A DNA stretch of 64,000 nucleotides, from NCBI RefSeq assembly GCF_015291665.1, contig NZ_CP030048.1:3968001-4032000 (forward strand). The letters are read 5' to 3'. The stretch's first letter is position 1, and each line of letters starts with the position of its first letter. Source of the DNA: Bradyrhizobium sp. CCBAU 53338 (lineage in GTDB: Bacteria; Pseudomonadota; Alphaproteobacteria; Rhizobiales; Xanthobacteraceae). Positions 58,266-64,000 of the stretch are shown here, one piece after another. Both the position numbers and the translations under genes were made by a program. The notes beneath the pieces were generated by a model. The model was not told the DNA's origin. It ran no database searches and saw only the letters and a list, made by a program, of their open reading frames with translations.

Positions 58266-58993
58266 GCGTCGACCCGCTCGGCGATGATCTCGCCAGCCTC
58301 GGCGGCGCGGTCCTGCTCCTCGAAGGTCTTGTGGTCGATGGCGAAAAACGTCACGCGATCACCGGGTTCGGTGAGGAAGGTCGGATTCCGGTGGAGCTGA
58401 TAGGTCCGTACGGGCGTGCGGCCCAACAGGTGCCAGCCGCTCGGCGCGGCCAGGCACTGGATGCCCGCCTGGATGCCGCCGATCGAGATCGTGCCTGCCG
58501 GCGTGAACAGCCGCGGGCTCTCGCGCCGCGACATGTGCAGCGATTTGTCGAGGCCGCTGAGATACGACCAGCCCGGCGTGAAGCCGATCATGGCGACGCG
58601 ATAGTCGCCGCCGATATGCCGGGCGATGATGTCTTCGGGCGTGGTGTTCAGCGCTTTCGCGACATCCTCGAGATCGATGCCGTGTTCGCCGCCATAGGCC
58701 ACCGGAATGCGCCAGCGCCGCGCCTTGGTCGTTGGCGGCAGCTTCTGGCTGGCGATCGCAAGCAGCTTTTCGCCGAGCGCGTCGAACCCGATCTTGCCGG
58801 GATCGTAATGAACCAGCAGCGAGCGATAGGTCGGGATCGTCTCGGAGATGCCCTCGATGGGGCTTGCCGCGAGCGCCTTGTCGAGTGCGAGCACGCGCTC
58901 GTTGGCGGCATCGTCGATGGTGCGGCTGAACTCGACCGTGACGGCGCTGTCGCCGCTGGGCAGAAGGCGGGGCGGGGGAAGCGTCGCGGCCAT
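58262..58993 (-). CDS. pxpB: 5-oxoprolinase subunit B (allophanate hydrolase subunit 1/KipI-like)
   Basis: A 243-residue protein with LPSGDSAVTVEFSRTIDDAANERVLAL at the start, the central VAYGGEHGIDLEDVAKALN, and the conserved core YRVAMIGFTPGWSYLSGLDKSLHMSRRESPR and PAGTISIGGIQAGIQCLAAPSGWHLLGRTP. These are hallmarks of the KipI/PxpB family. ATG 58993 was chosen; the frame continues upstream but with no protein-like content. It heads the operon and is divergent from the RraA-like gene across 246 bp. Confidence 0.94.
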   Translation of the reverse strand: MAATLPPPRLLPSGDSAVTVEFSRTIDDAANERVLALDKALAASPIEGISETIPTYRSLLVHYDPGKIGFDALGEKLLAIASQKLPPTTKARRWRIPVAYGGEHGIDLEDVAKALNTTPEDIIARHIGGDYRVAMIGFTPGWSYLSGLDKSLHMSRRESPRLFTPAGTISIGGIQAGIQCLAAPSGWHLLGRTPVRTYQLHRNPTFLTEPGDRVTFFAIDHKTFEEQDRAAEAGEIIAERVDA

Positions 58994-59239
58994 GACTTCT
59001 CGAAATCGGTCTTGAGAAAAGCGCGGGCTCAGCCTTGAGTTCCGCGAATGCCTTTGCTTCGCGTAAATGCGCCCGCAAGTCCAATAAATTAATGCAAGGG
59101 GTGGCGATAAAGCCTTGTTATCGCGTCGCATAACAGCCCGGCAGGGCCGCATTATTGCAGGGCTTTGGGCCTTGACGGCAAGCGCCCGGCTCGCAAGATG
59201 CGCGCGTTCTTTCCTGCACCTCGGAGCTCGTTCTCGTCC

Positions 59240-59938
59240 ATGTCGCTGTCCCCCGAAGCCCGCAAGACCCTCGCCGGCATCACCACTGCCACCATCACCA
59301 CGGTCCTGCTGAAGAAGGGCCTGCGCAATGTGTGGATGCGCGGCGCGCGCCCGCTGCGCCCGGGCCTGCCGCGCCTGGTGGGACCTGCCTTTACGCTGCG
59401 CTTCGTGCCGGCGCGCGAGGATCTGGCGACGCCGGAATCCTGGTCGTCGCCGATCTCGACCCGCACCGCGATCGAGGCGATGCCCGAAGGCTGCATCGCC
59501 GTGGTCGACGCCATGGGCATCACCGACGCCGGCATTTTCGGCGACATCCTCTGCGCCCGCATGGTCAAGCGCGGCGTGACCGCGCTCGTCACCGACGGCG
59601 TGGTTCGTGACGTCGAGGGTGTGCTCGGCACCAATCTTCCGGTTTGGTGTGATGGCTATGCCGCGCCGCCGTCCGTCGCGGGTCTCACCTTCGTCGGTTG
59701 GGGCGAGCCGATCGGCTGCGGCGGTGTCGCCGTGTTCCCGAACGACATCGTCGTCGCCGACCAGGACGGCTGCGTGCTGATTCCGCAAGCGATGCTCGAG
59801 CATGTGCTCAATGAAGGTGTCGAGCAGGAGCGGATGGAAGCCTGGATCGTCAACGAGGTGAACAACGGCGCGGCGCTGCCGGGCCTCTATCCCATGAACG
59901 CCGAAACCAAGGCGCGCTACGCCGCCAGCAAGAAGTAA
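59240..59938 (+). CDS. RraA-like protein (ribonuclease activity regulator / aldolase family)
   Basis: A 232-residue protein of the RraA/HMG-CHA aldolase superfamily. Core segments are TRTAIEAMPEGCIAVVDAMGITDAGIFGDILCARMVKRGVTALVTDGVVRD and GVAVFPNDIVVADQDGCVLIP. In the superfamily G-x20-R-D marks the metal/oxaloacetate site, and GDILCARMVKRGVTALVTDGVVRD fits. E. coli RraA inhibits RNase E, but many relatives are small lyases. The neighbouring 5-oxoprolinase and cupin genes favour a metabolic role. ATG 59240 or 59198 may be the start. Confidence 0.87.
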   Translation: MSLSPEARKTLAGITTATITTVLLKKGLRNVWMRGARPLRPGLPRLVGPAFTLRFVPAREDLATPESWSSPISTRTAIEAMPEGCIAVVDAMGITDAGIFGDILCARMVKRGVTALVTDGVVRDVEGVLGTNLPVWCDGYAAPPSVAGLTFVGWGEPIGCGGVAVFPNDIVVADQDGCVLIPQAMLEHVLNEGVEQERMEAWIVNEVNNGAALPGLYPMNAETKARYAASKK

Positions 59939-59955
59939 CAGGAAACGAGGACCCC

Positions 59956-60360
59956 ATGGACATCACGCTCGCAGGTACGCGGCCGACACGCCGTGCGCCC
60001 AAGGAAAACTTCACCGGCACCGTGTTGCAGGATCCCATCAACATGGCGCCCGCGCCGGCGCGGCTGAACGTCTCACGCGTTTCGTTCGAGCCCGGCGCCC
60101 GCACCAACTGGCACCACCATCCGCTCGGGCAGACGCTCTACGTGATTTCCGGTGTCGGCCGCGTCCAGACCAAGGGCGGTCCGGTCAAGGAAATCCGCCC
60201 CGGCGACACCGTCTGGATCCCGCCGGGTGAAGTGCACTGGCACGGCGCCTCGCCTGGCAACAGCATGTGCCACATCGCCATGCAGGAAGCGCTCGACGGC
60301 GTCTATTCGACCTGGCTCGAGCCGGTCACCGACGCCGACTATTCGGCGCCGCTCGGCTAG
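59956..60360 (+). CDS. Cupin-domain protein
   Basis: A 134-residue single-domain cupin. Motif 1 is GARTNWHHHPLGQTLYVISGVGRVQ (His, His, His and a Gln in the usual Glu place), and motif 2 is PGDTVWIPPGEVHWHGA (His). These supply a metal site. The family includes small oxygenases, isomerases and sugar-acid enzymes; substrate unknown. It begins 17 bp after the RraA-like gene with GAAACGAGGA ahead, so the two are an operon. Confidence 0.9.
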   Translation: MDITLAGTRPTRRAPKENFTGTVLQDPINMAPAPARLNVSRVSFEPGARTNWHHHPLGQTLYVISGVGRVQTKGGPVKEIRPGDTVWIPPGEVHWHGASPGNSMCHIAMQEALDGVYSTWLEPVTDADYSAPLG

Positions 60361-60423
60361 ACTGGGCCCGTTCCTGAATACGGCGCATCGCCGGAGGGCG
60401 ATGCGTCACCCATCGGCTTGGAG

Positions 60424-60780
60424 TTATATTCGCTCCGCCGTCCACGTACCCGAGCACATGGCGCCACGCCAGGTGCCGGAGCCTGAGGTGCCGCTGAGCC
60501 GGCCGGAGCCGACGGCGCGTTTGATGCCGGTGCTCAAGGTGACGTTGATGCTGCCGGCATCCGCGACCCGGCCCGATGCGGTCACCGCGGCGCTGCTCGA
60601 CGCAATCTGCCCGTTGCTGATTCCGATCGCGACGCTCGCGCCGTTGCCGCAGGTCTCGCTCGATGAGGAGATGCGGACATTCCAGGCGCCATCGAAGGTA
60701 GAGCCCGCCGCATCCGCCTGCGTGAGCGGGACGACGATGGCGACGATGGTGGCGAAGAGACTTTTGCGAAATCCGTCCAT
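60424..60780 (-). CDS. Small secreted protein behind tandem CRP-like sites
   Basis: A 118-residue protein with a signal peptide (FATIVAIVVPLTQADAAG) and a mature region of repeated short beta strands (FDGAWNVRISSSSETCGNGASVAIGISNGQI, VADAGSINVTLSTG, GRLSGTSGSGTWRGAMCSGTWTAERI). Two cysteines could pair. The ending, GxGxWRG-x-CSGTWTAER, is seen in several small rhizobial periplasmic proteins, but no function is known to me. GGGGCG lies 7 nt before the ATG. Two near-consensus CRP-type palindromes lie 64 and 94 nt upstream. Confidence 0.75.
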   Translation of the reverse strand: MDGFRKSLFATIVAIVVPLTQADAAGSTFDGAWNVRISSSSETCGNGASVAIGISNGQIASSSAAVTASGRVADAGSINVTLSTGIKRAVGSGRLSGTSGSGTWRGAMCSGTWTAERI

Positions 60781-60836
60781 GACACGCCCCGTGGGTTGAC
60801 CATGCGGGGATCGTGTCACGGGCGCGGAACCAGCGA

Positions 60837-60852
60837 TGTGAGGACAGTCACG
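60837..60852. promoter_or_regulatory. CRP/FNR-family site, proximal
   Basis: TGTGAGGACAGTCACG matches TGTGA-N6-TCACA at nine of ten positions. Its centre is 64.5 nt from the start codon at 60780, consistent with a class II site and a short leader. Confidence 0.65.
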
Positions 60853-60866
60853 CGCGCCACGCTCTC

Positions 60867-60882
60867 TGTGAGGTGACTCACA
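60867..60882. promoter_or_regulatory. CRP/FNR-family site, distal, perfect
   Basis: TGTGAGGTGACTCACA matches TGTGA-N6-TCACA at all ten positions. It is centred exactly 30 bp from the proximal site, about three helical turns, so two dimers could sit on the same DNA face. Confidence 0.7.
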
Positions 60883-60956
60883 TCGCGATAGCGTCGCGGC
60901 AGACTCAAAGCGGCCGGATGACGGGCCCCTGTCTGTCTCGCGCGACGCGTTCTAGT

Positions 60957-61868
60957 CTAGTTCACACGCGTCCAGGTCTGGCCGCCGCAGAACATGCCGC
61001 CGAAGGCGCAGCCTTGCACGCGCAGGCGGTCGCCTCCCTTCAACGTGATCGTGGAATCGTAGGTCGAGCCACTGTTGGGATCGAGGATGCGGCCGGACCA
61101 TTTCAGGTCTTTGCCGGGCTTCATGTTGATCAGGACCTGTTCGCCGTTCTGGTTCGATTTGCTGTCGACCGAATAGCCGCAGAGGTTGTTGCCGCATTGC
61201 TCGATGCGAACCTTGCCCTCCTTCTCCTCGGTGAGCCAGACGCCGAGCGGTGAATTGAGGTCGCGTGTCGGCGCGGTTGCCGGAGGTGGCGGTGAGACAG
61301 CGGCGGCCTGAACGGGAGCCGGGGCTGGCGCTGGTGCAGGTGGCGGAGGTGGCGTCGGAGGCACCGCCGCCACGGTCGGAGCTGGTGGCGGAGGCGGTGC
61401 GGGCGGCGCGGGTGGGACCGCGGCGACCGTCGGGGCCGCACCCGGAGCAGGTTGCGGTGGCGGCACCATCGCATCGTCAGCCGGCGCCGTGCTGGCGGTT
61501 GCTGCCGGAGCAAGTTGGGGCGGTGCGGACGGAGGTGGCGCTGCGGCCGCGGCGGCAGGTGCCGCAGGCGCTTGTTCTGTAGCGGGTGGCACGGCAACAG
61601 GAACTGGAGCCGGCGGCGGTGCTGCCGGCGTTTGCGGATCGACCTTGGCCTGTTGCGGCGCCTGCGGTTCGGTCTTTGGAGTCTGCTTGGTGTCGTTTTT
61701 GGCCTTCTTGGCCTTGCCCTGAGCGGTGTTGTCGTACACGCCGGGAATTTGCACCGTGCCGCGGTCGGGATCGATCCGGATGGTGCGGCCGCCATACTCG
61801 AACGTGTACTGAGCGTGTGCTGCGGTGCTTGCCAGAAGGAATGCGGCCGTGGCCAACAGCTTCCTCAT
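60957..61868 (-). CDS. DUF2147 secreted protein with long Ala/Pro linker
   Basis: A 303-residue protein. The signal peptide (MRKLLATAAFLLASTAAHA) is followed by a short basic segment (GGRTIRIDPDRGTVQIPG) and about 130 residues of Ala, Pro and Val repeats. A C-terminal DUF2147 domain (about 205-303) reads PLGVWLTEEKEGKVRIEQCGNNLCGYSVD, KWSGRILDPNSGSTYDSTITL and LRVQGCAFGGMFCGGQTWTRV. DUF2147 barrels are usually whole small proteins; here the barrel hangs on an extended arm. ATG 61868 has GGGAG 6 nt ahead. A GTGAT-N4-ATCAC palindrome lies 68 nt upstream. Confidence 0.87.
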   Translation of the reverse strand: MRKLLATAAFLLASTAAHAQYTFEYGGRTIRIDPDRGTVQIPGVYDNTAQGKAKKAKNDTKQTPKTEPQAPQQAKVDPQTPAAPPPAPVPVAVPPATEQAPAAPAAAAAAPPPSAPPQLAPAATASTAPADDAMVPPPQPAPGAAPTVAAVPPAPPAPPPPPAPTVAAVPPTPPPPPAPAPAPAPVQAAAVSPPPPATAPTRDLNSPLGVWLTEEKEGKVRIEQCGNNLCGYSVDSKSNQNGEQVLINMKPGKDLKWSGRILDPNSGSTYDSTITLKGGDRLRVQGCAFGGMFCGGQTWTRVN

Positions 61869-61929
61869 TTCCATCTCCCGAACAGGTGGTCCCCACGCCG
61901 AGGCTTACGCCCCGGTCGGATCGCGAAAA

Positions 61930-61943
61930 GTGATCCAGATCAC
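61930..61943. promoter_or_regulatory. CRP/FNR-family palindrome
   Basis: GTGATCCAGATCAC, within AGTGATCCAGATCACT, is a perfect palindrome between CRP (TGTGA-N6-TCACA) and FNR/FixK (TTGAT-N4-ATCAA) consensus. The centre is 68.5 nt upstream of the DUF2147 start at 61868. Confidence 0.6.
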
Positions 61944-62023
61944 TGTCAAGGTATGAGTCGTCCACCAGCGGTTCCGGGTTCAATGCACCGGGAAGCCCCC
62001 AAGGTTTGGCGGCGGACGACGCT

Positions 62024-62806
62024 CTAGTCGAACCACGCGGCGTAGATCTTCTTGTAGCTGCCGTCCTCCATGGAGATGTGCAGCCACTGGTCGACGAAGG
62101 CTTTCAGAGCCATGTCGGGCTGGAGCCAGTAGGCCTTCTCGGAGAAGTCGAACGGCTTGTCCGGGTGCACCGCGCACAATACGCCGGAATGCTGCTTCTG
62201 CTGGTAGCGGGTCTCGGACGCGTCCGTCATCATCAGGTCGGCGTTGCCCTTGGCGATCTCGTCGAAGATCCGGGTATTGTCGGGGAAGACCGTGATGTCG
62301 GCGTCCTTGACGTTGGCGCGCGCAAAACGCTCGTTGGTCCCGCCGGGATTGACGATGACGCGGGTGCCTTTCTTGTCGATGTCGGCGAGCGTCTGGTACT
62401 TGGCCGTGTCGGCGCAGCGCGCGATCGGCGTCTTGCCCTCGCGCATGATCGGAATCGAGAAGAAGCCCTTCTTCTGGCGATCGAGCGTCACAGAGACGCC
62501 GCCCATGGCGATGTCGAACTGGTCGGCCTCGAAATCCTTCATCAGCTTGGGCCAGGCCGTCGGCACGAACTCGACCTTGACGCCGAGCGCCTTGCCAAGC
62601 GCCTCCGCCATGTCCACGTCGAAACCAGAGAACTGCTGCGTAGTCTTGTCCAGATAGGTGAAAGGCTTGTAGTCGCCGGTCATGCCGACGCGCAAGGTGC
62701 CGCGCTTGATGATTTCGTCGAGGCGCGAGGGGGCCGGCTGCTGCGCGTAAGCCGAGAGGTTTGCCAGCAACATCACGGCCAAGGCCGCCAGGATTCGAAC
62801 AGTCAT
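62024..62806 (-). CDS. Amino-acid-type periplasmic solute-binding protein (family 3; PheC-like)
   Basis: A 260-residue protein with a signal peptide (ending AYAQQ). Family 3 features include LDEIIKRGTLRVGMTGDYKPFTYLDK, FSGFDVDMAEALGKALGVKVEFVPTAW, FDIAMGGVSVTLDRQKKGFFSIPI and VIVNPGGTNERFA. The GGTNERFA region and two cysteines (ARCAD, LCAVH) resemble periplasmic cyclohexadienyl/arogenate dehydratases (PheC), which share this fold, so it may be an enzyme rather than a transporter part. No permease genes are adjacent. GGTGGAAAAG precedes the ATG. Confidence 0.83.
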   Translation of the reverse strand: MTVRILAALAVMLLANLSAYAQQPAPSRLDEIIKRGTLRVGMTGDYKPFTYLDKTTQQFSGFDVDMAEALGKALGVKVEFVPTAWPKLMKDFEADQFDIAMGGVSVTLDRQKKGFFSIPIMREGKTPIARCADTAKYQTLADIDKKGTRVIVNPGGTNERFARANVKDADITVFPDNTRIFDEIAKGNADLMMTDASETRYQQKQHSGVLCAVHPDKPFDFSEKAYWLQPDMALKAFVDQWLHISMEDGSYKKIYAAWFD

Positions 62807-62908
62807 ATCTTTTCCACCCAAGTGCGAGCTGTCATTGTATGGCTCGTGAGACGTGGATTTAGACCAGATGCCCGTTTCTGGCGAGACGGAATTGAAAGGA
62901 ATCGTAGA

Positions 62909-63418
62909 GTGACAATCTCGATGTACGAGGCCTCGGTCGGCCTCTTCGTGCCTTATCTGCGCAACCTGTCGGTCCTGCTCGACAAGGGCGTTGCCTATGC
63001 GGAGACCCGCAAGTTCAATCCCGCGGTCCTGCTTGGAATGCGCATGGCGCCAAACATGTACGATCTGGCGCAGCAGGTCGGCGAGGCTTGCCGGCACGCG
63101 ACCGTCGCGCCGGCCTTGCTGGCCCAGTGCGAGCCCGTCACGCTACCGCCGCTGGAGCACGACATGGCCGGGCTTCAGGCGCGGATCGCCACCTCAATCG
63201 AGTTCATCGAAAGCCTGCCGCGTACCGAGATCGATGCGGCTGCGGAGCTGAAGGTCTTCTTCAAGCTGAAGAACGGGACCGAGCTGCCGTTCACTGGGAG
63301 GACGCTGCTGCTGACGAACAGCATCCCGCAATTCTTCTTTCACGTCACGACCGCGTACGACCTGCTGCGTCACGCCGGCGTCGAACTGGTGAAGAAGGAT
63401 TTTTTGGGGCGGAAATAG
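62909..63418 (+). CDS. DUF1993 family protein
   Basis: A 169-residue helical protein. It matches DUF1993 along its length: MYEASVGLFVPYLRNLSVLLDKGVAYAETR, GMRMAPNMYDLAQQVGEACRHATVAPALLA and a late IPQFFFHVTTAYDLLRHAGVELVKKDFLG. The fold is probably a DinB-like four-helix bundle. The GTG start at 62909 has AAAGGA 8 nt ahead and begins MTISMYEAS; an ATG at 62921 is the alternative. Function unknown. It is divergent from the PheC-like gene. Confidence 0.88.
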   Translation: MTISMYEASVGLFVPYLRNLSVLLDKGVAYAETRKFNPAVLLGMRMAPNMYDLAQQVGEACRHATVAPALLAQCEPVTLPPLEHDMAGLQARIATSIEFIESLPRTEIDAAAELKVFFKLKNGTELPFTGRTLLLTNSIPQFFFHVTTAYDLLRHAGVELVKKDFLGRK

Positions 63419-63430
63419 AGTTCGGTGTTT

Positions 63431-63453
63431 ACCTCTCCCCGCCGGGGAGAGGT
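63431..63453. repeat. Perfect short palindrome between convergent genes
   Basis: ACCTCTCCCCG-C-CGGGGAGAGGT is self-complementary with an 11-bp arm. Similar palindromes are common between rhizobial genes and can act as bidirectional terminators. Confidence 0.75.
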
Positions 63454-63479
63454 CTACGGAGGGGGCGGCACAAAGAGCC

Positions 63480-63956
63480 TCAAGCTTCGCCCTTGCGTTC
63501 GTAGTCGGCAAGCGAGCTTCGGCCGGCGATCTCGCTGCGCAGCAGCTCGAAGCGCTTGTTCGCCTCGTTCTCGTGTTCGTCGACGAAACGCACCGCGGCC
63601 TCGCTCGTCATCGGGCCGCTGATCACGGGGGCGGACTGCTCACCGATGGTCTCGTGCACGTAATACTGGCCGTCGTCGCCGCGATGGACCGTCCATTTCA
63701 GGCGGATCGCCACCATCGGGCCGGGGCCGACCTTGCTGTAGCCGTCGGCATCGGTGTGATCAGGGACCAGCGGCTGCTCTTCGACCACTGGATGCTCTTC
63801 GGACACATGATGCTCGTCATGCTCGTCTGCGACCGCATTGTCATCGGCGGCCGCCGTTTCCGCCTCGCTGTCGCGGACGACCTGAAGCGGCTCGGGGTGA
63901 TCCAAAATGCTTGCGATGGTCGCCAGCGCGTGGTCGGTCGGGTCGATCTCTGACAA
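63480..63956 (-). CDS. Acidic hypothetical protein
   Basis: A 158-residue cytosolic protein that I do not recognise. The first 70 residues are acidic and disordered-looking, rich in Asp, Glu, His and Val (EHDEHHVSEEHPVVEEQP). The last 85 form a compact domain with VAIRLKWTVHRGDDGQYYVHETIGEQSAPVISGPMTSEAAVRFVDE and an Arg-rich helix. The His/Asp/Glu stretch could bind metal. The TTG start at 63956 was accepted because GGAGG lies 8 nt ahead. Only 44 bases of upstream sequence are in the window. Confidence 0.65.
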   Translation of the reverse strand: MSEIDPTDHALATIASILDHPEPLQVVRDSEAETAAADDNAVADEHDEHHVSEEHPVVEEQPLVPDHTDADGYSKVGPGPMVAIRLKWTVHRGDDGQYYVHETIGEQSAPVISGPMTSEAAVRFVDEHENEANKRFELLRSEIAGRSSLADYERKGEA

Positions 63957-64000
63957 GGGTCCATCCTCCAGCTCGACGCGGCTGGCAAGTCTGTCCCACT

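Noticed and set aside
58994..59803. Long minus-strand extension of pxpB to 59803
   Set aside because: It crosses the divergent promoter region and the RraA-like gene; PxpB begins at ATG 58993 with the conserved N-terminus.

Overview
The window is GC-rich chromosomal DNA whose gene content, operon order and intergenic palindromes point to an alphaproteobacterium of the Bradyrhizobium group. Markers are a split ndvB/ndvC-type cyclic beta-glucan locus, a phosphatidylcholine synthase, a NasS/NasT nitrate-sensing pair, SdhE, GlmU/GlmS, and several families of rhizobial intergenic inverted repeats. Most of the window is ordinary core chromosome. I see no prophage, IS element, CRISPR array or restriction system.

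Layout. (a) 1-2.6 kb: the tail of an Orn/Lys/Arg-type decarboxylase and an AspT-type antiporter. (b) 2.6-12.7 kb: an envelope/stress block with two paralogous SYLF-like secreted proteins, PPK2, a DUF3302-HlyD pair, an unusual sensor kinase, and a DUF3300-DUF2950 operon whose first protein ends in an endosialidase-type intramolecular chaperone domain. Two perfect FNR/FixK-type boxes (TTGAT-N4-ATCAA) sit about 65 nt ahead of the DUF3302 and DUF3300 starts. (c) 12.8-18.9 kb: tRNA-Lys and the ndv locus. (d) 19.3-33.4 kb: SPOR-like protein, glmU, glmS, DUF502, two dehydrogenases, recG, sdhE, mfd. (e) 33.5-39.7 kb: a degenerate GGDEF protein, a degenerate acyl-CoA-synthetase-like protein, a peptide-binding protein, IalB-like protein and HspQ. 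(f) 39.8-49.9 kb: AEC transporter, UbiH-like monooxygenase, pcs, TerC, quinone oxidoreductase, argD-like transaminase, a possible small RNA, TPR protein, rimO. (g) 50-56.3 kb: a compact nitrite-assimilation module, nasT-nasS, then after a structured 350-bp leader a formate/nitrite-type channel, a siroheme nitrite reductase and an Fe-S/FAD/NADPH reductase. (h) 56.4-64 kb: pxpB-pxpC-pxpA (5-oxoprolinase), RraA-like and cupin genes, then small secreted proteins preceded by CRP/FNR-family palindromes, a solute-binding protein and DUF1993.

The most interesting signals are regulatory. CRP/FNR-family palindromes recur at a near-constant 63-74 nt from start codons of poorly characterised envelope or secreted proteins. 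The nasS-channel leader contains a -24/-12-like element and a hexaloop hairpin of the kind bound by ANTAR proteins such as NasT. A promoter-terminator pair near 46 kb could define a short RNA. At the protein level, the nitrite reductase and its partner reductase share a short N-terminal motif that could be a docking element. All functional assignments come from reading motifs by eye; no database search was run.
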